DNA of 59,021 nucleotides. Origin: JBALVT01 sp045110675. GTDB taxonomy: Bacteria; Pseudomonadota; Gammaproteobacteria; Pseudomonadales; Halieaceae. How positions within the stretch are numbered: the stretch's first letter is position 1; each line of letters opens with the position of its first letter. Below, piece by piece: positions 51,995-59,021 of this stretch. The translations under genes were made by a program, and so were the position numbers. The stretch lies in the NCBI GenBank assembly GCA_045110675.1, contig JBGCGJ010000062.1, positions 1 through 59,021 of the forward strand. The letters are read 5' to 3'. The notes under the pieces are model-generated. The model had not been told where the DNA came from, searched no databases, and saw only the letters and a program-made list of their open reading frames with translations.

Positions 51995-54355
51995 ATGTCC
52001 GACCGAATCATACCCAAAAAAAACGCCATTGCTCGTTCCATCTCACAACACCGCTCTGCGCTACTCGCAGGCGCAGCAGCAACTGCTCTTCTGGTCCCCG
52101 GACACAGTTGGGCACAGACGCTCGAAGAGGTCATTGTTACCGCGCAGAAGCGACAGTCCAATTTGCAGGACACACCGATCTCGGTTCAGGTTCTTGGTAG
52201 CGACCGCCTGGACGACCTCAACATCAGTGGCTTCGATGATTACATAAAGTTTTTGCCAACCGTATCGTTCCAGAGCAGCCGTCCCGGCATTTCTCAGGTC
52301 TATATGCGCGGAATCACCAGCGGTGGCGATGGTAACCACTCAGCATCCAGCCCCAGTGTCGGCGTCTATCTGGATGAACAACCGATTACCACCATTAACG
52401 AAGTGCTGGATATCCATGCCTACGACATCGCGCGCATTGAAACATTGTCCGGCCCACAGGGCACCTTGTTTGGATCCTCAAGTCAGGCGGGAACCCTACG
52501 CATAATCACCAACAAGCCAGTCATCGGTGAATTTCAGGCGGGTTACGATATAGCGCTCAACACTGTGAAAGACGGTGAAGAGGGCTATACCGTAGAGGGC
52601 ATGGTCAATCTCCCTATAAGCGATAACTCGGCGATACGTCTCGTGGGGTGGCACGACAAGGCGGGCGGTTACATCGACAACGTACCCGGTACTTTCACGC
52701 TCGCTGCCAGTGGCATAACCATTGAAAACGACGACCAGGTGGAAAAAGACTTTAATGATGTGGAAACAACGGGCATGCGCGCTCAGTTGAAAGTCGACTT
52801 AAACGAGAACTGGACTGTCACGCCGGCATTGATTTATCAGGAAATGGATAGCAATGGTGTCTTTCACCATGATCCCGAGGCCATTGGCGATCTCGAAACC
52901 AACGAATTCTTTGACACTTTTTACGATGAGGAATGGTATCAGGCCAGCCTGACGGTAGAGGGGAAAATCGGCGATATGGATCTGGTCTATGCCGGTGCCT
53001 ATCTCGACCGGGATCGCGACAGTCAATATGACTACACAGGCTATGCAATCTATCTTGAGGATTTATACGGCAACTACTACGGCTACGATTGCTATATCTA
53101 TTTAGCTGATGGTAGTTGCGGTAACTCTTCTCAAAAAGTGGCCCAGGATGAAAACTGGAACCGCACCAGTCACGAGTTACGCCTGCAATCCTCCCAGGAT
53201 CAGCGCCTCCGCTTCATTGTAGGTTTGTTCTGGCAGGAAGCTGAGCATGATTTTGATCTACAGTGGATTCCCCGTGAACTGGACCCCGCTAATTCCATCA
53301 TTGCTGGAGGCTCAACAGTCTGGCAAACAAAGCAGGTTCGGATCGACCAGGACCAGGCGGTCTTTGGCGAGATCAGCTTCGACATCACCGAAAAGTTAAC
53401 TGTTCTGGGCGGATTCCGCGCTTACGAATATGAAAATGAGCTGTATGGATTCAATGGTTTTATTGGCCATTGCACCGGCGTATTTGATGCCAGCGGCGAT
53501 TTCGTAGAAGACAGAGTCAATGGTGTCCCTCAGCGCCCATGCTTCGACACCAGAATTCTCGATGATACTGCGGATAATGATGACGTTATCGGCAAGTTCA
53601 ATCTGACCTATACAATCGACGAAGACAAACTGGTGTATTTCACTTGGTCCGAGGGCTATCGGGCCGGTGGAGTGAACCGAGCTCGGGTGGAAGGTATCCC
53701 AACTTATGAGGAAGATTTCACCACCAACTGGGAAGTTGGCTGGAAGACCAGCTGGCTGGATAATCGCCTGAGGTTCAACGGAGCTGTGTACTTCATCGAC
53801 TGGGAAGACTTTCAGTACAGTATTCTCGATTTCGCGGTGTCAAACCTGACGATTATTCGCAATGCCGGTCAGGCCACCAGCAAGGGCCTTGAATTCGACA
53901 TGGATTTCGCTGCCACCGACAAGCTGACACTGTCATTTTCCGGTGCATATACGGACGCCACCCTAGACGAAGACATCATCAACGATGGCGAGGTTATCGC
54001 CTCGGATGGCAATGAGCTGCCCTACGTACCCGAATATCAATTCACCACGATTGCGCGTTACGCGACCAATTTCGGGGACTTCGAGTCGCACGCTCAAGCG
54101 GCCTGGGCGTACACGGATAACACATGGAGCAGTATTGAGGAAGGCGATCGTGAAGATCAGGACTCCTACAATCTGGTCAGCCTCTCGGCTGGTATTGCCA
54201 AGGATAACTGGAAACTGGATTTATTCGTCGACAATGCAACTGATGAGCGAATCGAGATCAACCGAAACAATCCGGGTTACCCCAGTGTCAAAGATTCATT
54301 CATCGACACCAATCGACCCAGAACCATCGGTATTCGATTTGGTCAGAAGTTTTAA
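51995..54355 (+). CDS. TonB-dependent receptor
   Basis: A 786-residue outer-membrane receptor. Signal peptide about 1-41; TonB box/plug start LEEVIVTAQKRQSNLQDTPISVQVLG; plug GPQGTLFGSSSQAGTLRIITNKP; barrel with a C-terminal ...GIRFGQKF, ending in Phe as for BAM-recognised proteins. It resembles the broad receptor group that takes up siderophores, steroids or plant- and algae-derived compounds in this lineage. Two Cys-containing loops (YDCYIYLADGSC and GHCTGVF) are typical. A terminator follows it, so the next gene is separately expressed. Confidence 0.92.
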   Translation: MSDRIIPKKNAIARSISQHRSALLAGAAATALLVPGHSWAQTLEEVIVTAQKRQSNLQDTPISVQVLGSDRLDDLNISGFDDYIKFLPTVSFQSSRPGISQVYMRGITSGGDGNHSASSPSVGVYLDEQPITTINEVLDIHAYDIARIETLSGPQGTLFGSSSQAGTLRIITNKPVIGEFQAGYDIALNTVKDGEEGYTVEGMVNLPISDNSAIRLVGWHDKAGGYIDNVPGTFTLAASGITIENDDQVEKDFNDVETTGMRAQLKVDLNENWTVTPALIYQEMDSNGVFHHDPEAIGDLETNEFFDTFYDEEWYQASLTVEGKIGDMDLVYAGAYLDRDRDSQYDYTGYAIYLEDLYGNYYGYDCYIYLADGSCGNSSQKVAQDENWNRTSHELRLQSSQDQRLRFIVGLFWQEAEHDFDLQWIPRELDPANSIIAGGSTVWQTKQVRIDQDQAVFGEISFDITEKLTVLGGFRAYEYENELYGFNGFIGHCTGVFDASGDFVEDRVNGVPQRPCFDTRILDDTADNDDVIGKFNLTYTIDEDKLVYFTWSEGYRAGGVNRARVEGIPTYEEDFTTNWEVGWKTSWLDNRLRFNGAVYFIDWEDFQYSILDFAVSNLTIIRNAGQATSKGLEFDMDFAATDKLTLSFSGAYTDATLDEDIINDGEVIASDGNELPYVPEYQFTTIARYATNFGDFESHAQAAWAYTDNTWSSIEEGDREDQDSYNLVSLSAGIAKDNWKLDLFVDNATDERIEINRNNPGYPSVKDSFIDTNRPRTIGIRFGQKF

Positions 54356-54408
54356 CCTGAGGCAAAGCACCGACAGTAAATCTGTCAGCTTGTAAGTTGG
54401 TATATACT

Positions 54409-54449
54409 GAGCTGCTGAACGACCTAAAGGTCGGACAGCAGCTTTTTTA
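54409..54449 (+). terminator. Strong rho-independent terminator after the TonB-dependent receptor
   Basis: Arms AGCTGCTG (54410-54417) and CAGCAGCT (54436-54443), with an inner CGACC/GGTCG stem, followed by TTTTTT (54443-54448). It lies 54 bp after the receptor stop. Confidence 0.85.
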
Positions 54450-54484
54450 TTGCGGTTCTAATGCTTCACGAGGTAGCACCAAGT

Positions 54485-56494
54485 ATGACCACAGCCTCGC
54501 AGAATTTCAGGGGTGATATCAATACCGCCTTGAGACACGCGGCCGAGTTACTGCGTCGGGACCCGGCCTTGGCAGATGCGCAAGCGCTCGAAATTTTACA
54601 AAAATACCCGTCCAACGAAGCAGCCCTGCAAATGAGAGGGACCGCCTCCCGTCTTATGGGCAGGACTGAACAGGCCCTTAGCTTTTTCGAACCCCTGGTG
54701 AAAAAACTGCCCGAAAACGCACCACTGCTCTATGAACTGGGACTGTGTTATAGCGCTATGGGCGAGGAGAAGAAAACCCTCAAAGCACTGCGCGACGCCG
54801 TTCAGGTCGATCCCAAGCACTCGGCCGCTTGGCTTGCGATTGGTAATCAGCTGACTCTAAAAGGTGACAGCGCAGGCGCAACAAAGGCCTACAAACGACA
54901 TCTAGCAACATCGACACAACACCCGCAACTCATTGCGGCGGCAGGCCATCTACAGGAGGGCAAGATAGCCCTCGCTGAACCGCTGGTTCGCGAAGTGTTA
55001 AAGAGCAATCCTGCGGATGTCTCGGCCATGCGGTTGCTGGCCGATATTGGCATTAAGGTCAATCGCTATCAGGACGCAAAAAACCTGCTGGAGCGCGCGC
55101 TCGAACTCGCGCCAGATTATGCTCTGGCTCGCAATAACTACGCGGTTGTTCTAATGCGCAGGCAGGAACTTTCCGAAGCGCTTGAACAGGTCAATCTGCT
55201 GCTTCGGGAGGACCCCAACAGTCCCCGTTACCTGATTCTTAAAGGCTCCATCCTTGTGCGCATGGGTGATCACCTCCCAGCGCTAGCCATATTTGAGAAA
55301 ATACTCAAGAAATACCCCAATCAAGCTGGGGCTCAATTGAGCTACGGCCACACATTGAAAACAGTCGGCCGACTTGAGGAGTCTATTGCCGCTTATCGAC
55401 GAGCAATTGAAATAAGCCCCACCATCGGCGAAGCCTATTGGAGTCTCGCCAATTTGAAAACGTTCAAGTTCACTGATCACGATATCCAGGCAATGCGCAA
55501 TGCCGTCACTTCCGAAGGCGGTGATGCAGATGACCAAAGCCACATCGCTTTCGCATTGGGTAAGGCTCTGGAGGATCGCAAGGAGTTTGAGGAATCGTTT
55601 AAGTATTACCGACGCGGCAATGCTATTAGGAAGATTGAGCACCACTTCGATCCGAAGAAAAACATGTACAACGCAGTCCGCCAAATCCACACCTGCACCG
55701 CCGAGTTCTTCGAGGCTCGCCAGAGCCAGGGCTGCCAGGCACCAGATCCCATTTTTATTGTTGGGCTCCCCCGGGCTGGCTCTACTTTGTTGGAGCAGAT
55801 TCTGGCCAGTCACTCGACAGTCGAGGGCACAGCGGAACTGCCAGATATTATCGCCATTTCCCGCCAATTGGGGGGGCGAAAAAAAGACAACCCTGCAACC
55901 CTTTATCCCGAGATACTGAAAGACTTAGCACCAGAAAGGCTGCAAGAATTGGGGGAGAGCTACCTCGATACAACCCGGCTTCAGCGCAGCGAGCTGCCAT
56001 ATTTTATCGATAAGATGCCCAATAATTTTATGCACATTGGGCTGATCCACCTGATCCTGCCAAACGCAAAAATTATCGACGCACGACGCCACCCGATGGC
56101 CGGTTGCTTTGCCGGATACAAACAATTGTTCGCAAAGGGCCAAACCTTTACCTACGATCTGACTCATGTGGGCCACTACTACCGCAACTATGTCAAAGTC
56201 ATGGACCACTGGGACGAAGTACTTCCCGGCAAAGTGTTGCGGGTGCAGTATGAGGACATGGTGGCGGACTCGGAAAATCAGATTCGCAGAGTCTTAGAGC
56301 ATTGCGCTCTTCCCTTCGAAGAACAGTGCCTGCGTTTTTACGAGACCGACAGGGCGATTCGCACACCTAGCGCCGAGCAGGTTCGCCAACCTATTTTTCA
56401 AGAGGGTCTGGAGCAATGGCGCAATTACGAAGCCCATCTGGACCCTCTAAAAAAAGCGCTCGGCCCTTTGCTACAACGCTATCCAATCGATTAG
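54485..56494 (+). CDS. TPR-repeat sulfotransferase (TPST-like)
   Basis: A 669-residue protein. N-terminal TPR array (about 30-340; for example ALSFFEPLVKKLPENAPLLYELG, YRRAIEISPTIGEAYWSLANL) followed by a sulfotransferase domain (about 425-665). The PAPS 5'-loop is FIVGLPRAGSTLLEQILASH, and DARRHPMAGCFAGYKQLF supplies the 3'-phosphate site. The domain is close to tyrosylprotein-sulfotransferase-like bacterial proteins. No signal peptide, so the substrate is cytoplasmic or membrane-proximal. GAGGTAG before the ATG at 54485 makes this the better start than 54461. It is next to a TonB-dependent receptor, a recurring pairing in this lineage, but a terminator separates their transcripts. Confidence 0.85.
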   Translation: MTTASQNFRGDINTALRHAAELLRRDPALADAQALEILQKYPSNEAALQMRGTASRLMGRTEQALSFFEPLVKKLPENAPLLYELGLCYSAMGEEKKTLKALRDAVQVDPKHSAAWLAIGNQLTLKGDSAGATKAYKRHLATSTQHPQLIAAAGHLQEGKIALAEPLVREVLKSNPADVSAMRLLADIGIKVNRYQDAKNLLERALELAPDYALARNNYAVVLMRRQELSEALEQVNLLLREDPNSPRYLILKGSILVRMGDHLPALAIFEKILKKYPNQAGAQLSYGHTLKTVGRLEESIAAYRRAIEISPTIGEAYWSLANLKTFKFTDHDIQAMRNAVTSEGGDADDQSHIAFALGKALEDRKEFEESFKYYRRGNAIRKIEHHFDPKKNMYNAVRQIHTCTAEFFEARQSQGCQAPDPIFIVGLPRAGSTLLEQILASHSTVEGTAELPDIIAISRQLGGRKKDNPATLYPEILKDLAPERLQELGESYLDTTRLQRSELPYFIDKMPNNFMHIGLIHLILPNAKIIDARRHPMAGCFAGYKQLFAKGQTFTYDLTHVGHYYRNYVKVMDHWDEVLPGKVLRVQYEDMVADSENQIRRVLEHCALPFEEQCLRFYETDRAIRTPSAEQVRQPIFQEGLEQWRNYEAHLDPLKKALGPLLQRYPID

Positions 56495-56523
56495 CTTGAT
56501 TCCTTTCTTCTGAGTAAGAACTT

Positions 56524-58011
56524 ATGCAACAACAACCCGAACTAAGCTTCGACAATAGTTACTCACGACTACCCGAACGCTTTTACGCTCGTCAGTCACC
56601 CACTCCGGTATCTTCTCCGGCTTTAATTCTAGTCAATAGAGAATTGGCTGAGAAACTAGGCATAGACCCCGATTGGCTTGAATCGGAGGCTGGCCTGAAA
56701 GTTCTAGCGGGAAATCAAATCCCTCAGGGCGCCGACCCTATTGCAACCGCGTACGCCGGACACCAGTTCGGTGGCTGGAACCCGCAACTGGGCGATGGTC
56801 GAGCGGTGTTGCTCGGAGAAGTCATCAGTCCCAGTGGGCAACGCTTCGATCTTCAGTTAAAAGGTTCCGGGCCGACACCCTGGTCTCGAGGCGGCGATGG
56901 CAGATCGCCAATCGGCCCAGTACTGCGGGAATATGTTGTCAGTGAGGCGATGGCCGTTCTCGGCGTGCCCACCACCCGCGCACTCGCAGCAGTGACGACC
57001 GGGGAACAAGTGATACGCGAAGGCCCCCTGCCCGGAGGTGTTATTACTCGCGTAGCGAAAAGCCATATTCGGATAGGCACTTTCCAGTTTTTTGCCGCGC
57101 GCAAAGATGAAGAAGCGCTGCAGCTTCTAGTAAATCACGTTATAGAGCGCCACTATCCTGAGGCTGCCGAATCGGAAAACCCGACGCATGCTTTACTAGA
57201 TGCAGCTATCGAAGCCCAGGCACAACTCGTCACACACTGGCAAATGTTCGGATTTATTCACGGTGTCATGAATACCGACAACGTCTTACTGTCCGGGGAA
57301 ACAGTCGATTACGGGCCCTGCGCCTACATCGATGATTTTCACCCCGATACAGTGTTCAGCTCAATAGACCACAACGGTCGCTATTCCTTTCGCAACCAAC
57401 CCGCCATAGCACACTGGAATTTATCGAACCTGGCACAAACCTTACTTCCGTTGCTCGCCGATGATGATGTTCAATCACTTGCCCTGGCCCAAAAATCTGT
57501 CGATGCGTTTCCGGCGGTTTTTTTGCATGCGAATCAGGAGGGCATGATCAAAAAACTCGGCTTGTCAGAATACCGCGAGGGCGATGATACTTTAATGCAA
57601 GACTTACTGGATCTCATGGCGCAGGAGCGAGCCGATTTCACGCTCACCTTTCGCAGACTGTCAGATCTCGCTGACACCGAGGCAGATCCTCAGACTACTG
57701 TCGCAAGCTTGTACGAGTTTCCGGAGAGCTTTGCTCCATGGTTGAAAAGATGGCAAGAGCGCACTCAAACTGATGACATGAGTGCGCAACAGCGACAGGT
57801 GATTATGTACCATGCTAATCCGGTCTTTATCGCGCGAAATCACCTGGTAGAAGAAGTCATACAAGCGGCCGTCAACGACGAAGATTTCCAACCATTCCAC
57901 GAATTAAATGCGGTTCTAAAGCAGCCATTTGTCTATCGCCAGGAATTGGTGCGCTACGCGACTCCACCTCAACCCAGCGAAGTGGTACATCAGACCTTCT
58001 GTGGAACCTGA
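56524..58011 (+). CDS. selO: SelO (YdiU), protein adenylyltransferase pseudokinase
   Basis: A 495-residue SelO. GLN-rich N-terminus, LQLKGSGPTPWSRGGDGRSPIGPVLREYVVSEAM (ATP loop and Arg residues), and FGFIHGVMNTDNVLLSG (metal-binding catalytic loop). SelO transfers AMP from ATP to protein Ser/Thr/Tyr, affecting redox proteins. The C-terminus ...HQTFCGT places Cys493 third from the end, the position held by selenocysteine in many SelO proteins. The start ATG at 56524 is weakly supported by a ribosome site. It follows the sulfotransferase by 30 bp. Confidence 0.93.
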   Translation: MQQQPELSFDNSYSRLPERFYARQSPTPVSSPALILVNRELAEKLGIDPDWLESEAGLKVLAGNQIPQGADPIATAYAGHQFGGWNPQLGDGRAVLLGEVISPSGQRFDLQLKGSGPTPWSRGGDGRSPIGPVLREYVVSEAMAVLGVPTTRALAAVTTGEQVIREGPLPGGVITRVAKSHIRIGTFQFFAARKDEEALQLLVNHVIERHYPEAAESENPTHALLDAAIEAQAQLVTHWQMFGFIHGVMNTDNVLLSGETVDYGPCAYIDDFHPDTVFSSIDHNGRYSFRNQPAIAHWNLSNLAQTLLPLLADDDVQSLALAQKSVDAFPAVFLHANQEGMIKKLGLSEYREGDDTLMQDLLDLMAQERADFTLTFRRLSDLADTEADPQTTVASLYEFPESFAPWLKRWQERTQTDDMSAQQRQVIMYHANPVFIARNHLVEEVIQAAVNDEDFQPFHELNAVLKQPFVYRQELVRYATPPQPSEVVHQTFCGT

Positions 58012-58043
58012 GCTAGAACGCTAAACAGTGCAACAAAGGAGAG

Positions 58044-59021
58044 CTATGCGGTGGCCAGATGTTCATTAATCACGGATAGAAAGGCCGGCCCATACTTTTC
58101 TAATTTTCGCTCACCAACACCGCTGATATCACTAAACTGGGATAAGCTTTGCGGCACGGTAATACACATTTCCTGCAGCGCCCGGTCGTGAAAAATAACA
58201 TAGGGTGGTACGCCCTGCTCCTCCGCAAACTCCCTTCGACATTCGCGCAGGGCTTCCCATAAGCCCACATCGATATCCTCGGACAGCTGTGTTTTGGTTT
58301 GTTTTTTGCTGGGCTTTTTCTTGACGTCTACGCGCAGCTCTATTGATTGCTCGCCACGTAACAACGGCCGGCATTTCTCTTCCAGGCGCAGAGCGCCAAA
58401 GCGTTCCAGATCAACACTCAAATAACCCCCAGCCACAAGTTGACGGAACACAGATCGCCATTGATTGTTATCAAGATCTTTACCCACGCCATAAGTCGAT
58501 AATTGCTGGTGATCAAACTGAGTAATTTTTTCAGTTTCAGCGCCGCGAAGAATGTCGATCAAGTGATTAACACCAAAGCGCTGACCGCTCCGATAGGCTG
58601 CGCTGAGCGCCATGCGCGCAGCTTCGGTGCCATCCCAGGTATTGACGGGCTCAAGGCAGGTATCACAATTGCCACAAGGTTCAGGTAGGATTTCGTCAAA
58701 ATAATTGAGCAAAGCTTGCCGTCTGCAGGTCGTAATTTCACACAGCCCCAGCATTGCATTCAGCCGGTGCTGTTCCGCCCGTTTATGTTCCTCGCTTCCC
58801 TCAGAATTCGCCATCATTTGGCGCAACTTAATTACATCTTGCAGACCGTAAATCATCCACGCATTAGCCGGTTCCCCATCGCGCCCTGCTCTACCGGTTT
58901 CCTGGTAATAAGACTCCACGGTTTTGGGCAGATCAAGATGCGCGACAAAGCGCACATCGGGCTTGTCGATACCCATGCCAAAAGCGATGGTCGCTACGAC
59001 AATAATGCCCTCCTCGCGAAG
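58044..59021 (-). CDS. recQ: RecQ ATP-dependent DNA helicase, C-terminal part (cut by window edge)
   Basis: Minus-strand frame open to the window edge, about 325 residues. Helicase motifs V/VI: IVVATIAFGMGIDKPDVRFVAHLDLP, SYYQETGRAGRDG. Then the RQC region with the zinc site (CEITTCRRQALLNYF and PCGNCDTC) and the C-terminal HRDC domain. The front half, with the ATP-binding motifs, is outside the window. RecQ unwinds DNA in repair and recombination. The stop at 58044 is 33 bp from the SelO stop (convergent). Confidence 0.93.
   Translation of the reverse strand, partial: LREEGIIVVATIAFGMGIDKPDVRFVAHLDLPKTVESYYQETGRAGRDGEPANAWMIYGLQDVIKLRQMMANSEGSEEHKRAEQHRLNAMLGLCEITTCRRQALLNYFDEILPEPCGNCDTCLEPVNTWDGTEAARMALSAAYRSGQRFGVNHLIDILRGAETEKITQFDHQQLSTYGVGKDLDNNQWRSVFRQLVAGGYLSVDLERFGALRLEEKCRPLLRGEQSIELRVDVKKKPSKKQTKTQLSEDIDVGLWEALRECRREFAEEQGVPPYVIFHDRALQEMCITVPQSLSQFSDISGVGERKLEKYGPAFLSVINEHLATA

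Noticed and set aside
55283..55867. Minus-strand frame of 194 codons inside the sulfotransferase gene
   Set aside because: Shadow of the clear TPR/PAPS frame on the plus strand.
1..59021. tRNA, rRNA, CRISPR array, IS element or phage gene
   Set aside because: No direct-repeat/spacer pattern, no transposase or integrase-like protein, and no tRNA-like cloverleaf noticed by eye; a covariance search would be needed to exclude small RNAs.

Overview
The window reads as ordinary chromosome of a free-living, probably marine gammaproteobacterium. The best guess is the Cellvibrionales/Halieaceae-Spongiibacteraceae side. This is inferred from the gene repertoire (PpnN, SelO, RecQ, YjgN with an M48 protease, DUF2789, Kbp, dodecin, EgtB/EgtD, TonB-dependent receptor, many lipoproteins) and from family recognition only; no search was run. 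Genes are dense and change strand often. I see no tRNA, rRNA, IS element, phage or CRISPR array. Both window edges cut a gene: a TlpA/thioredoxin-like protein on the left and RecQ on the right.

Layout. 1-5.5 kb: truncated redoxin, Bax-like glucosaminidase, crotonase-fold protein, TPR lipoprotein, and a GST/Rossmann pair. 5.6-8.9 kb: MAPEG protein, MscS-type channel, M48-TPR lipoprotein. 9-12 kb: two unknown proteins, a PilZ protein and an aldo/keto reductase. 12.0-21.7 kb: eight consecutive minus-strand genes, from an XRE/MmyB regulator through an esterase-like lipoprotein, DJ-1 protein, MBL hydrolase, c-heme protein, Ntn acylase lipoprotein and SDR to an LCAT-like lipase. This looks like a regulated, largely extracytoplasmic ester/amide-processing cluster. 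21.8-26 kb: small membrane proteins, a UDG-family protein, CoA-binding protein, phosphotransferase and FMN-split-barrel protein. 26.1-29.8 kb: ergothioneine genes egtB-egtD running straight into an MFS transporter. 29.8-34.5 kb: LysE exporter, PpnN, YjgN with its M48 partner, and DUF2789.

34.6-40.6 kb: His-rich lipoprotein, a periplasmic chorismate mutase-cyclohexadienyl dehydratase fusion, dodecin, Kbp, a second phosphotransferase and an FAD oxidoreductase. 40.7-47.6 kb: TPR hybrid histidine kinase, DUF374 acyltransferase, and a divergent P450 plus fatty-acyl-AMP ligase/ACP pair. 47.7-49.7 kb: spondin-domain protein, ECF sigma factor and NrsF-type anti-sigma, with a GTAACC-N16-CGAA promoter-like motif upstream. 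49.7-52 kb: two unknown minus-strand genes and an alpha/beta hydrolase. 52-58 kb: TonB-dependent receptor, strong terminator, TPR-sulfotransferase, SelO. 58-59 kb: RecQ C-terminal part.

The most interesting units are the sigma/NrsF/spondin cassette with its candidate promoter, the P450-FAAL/ACP lipid-modification pair, the AroQ-PheC fusion, and the XRE-led cluster. Two unrelated lipoproteins in that cluster share the same CSDSSDRRS tether, and a candidate operator lies in front of its second gene.
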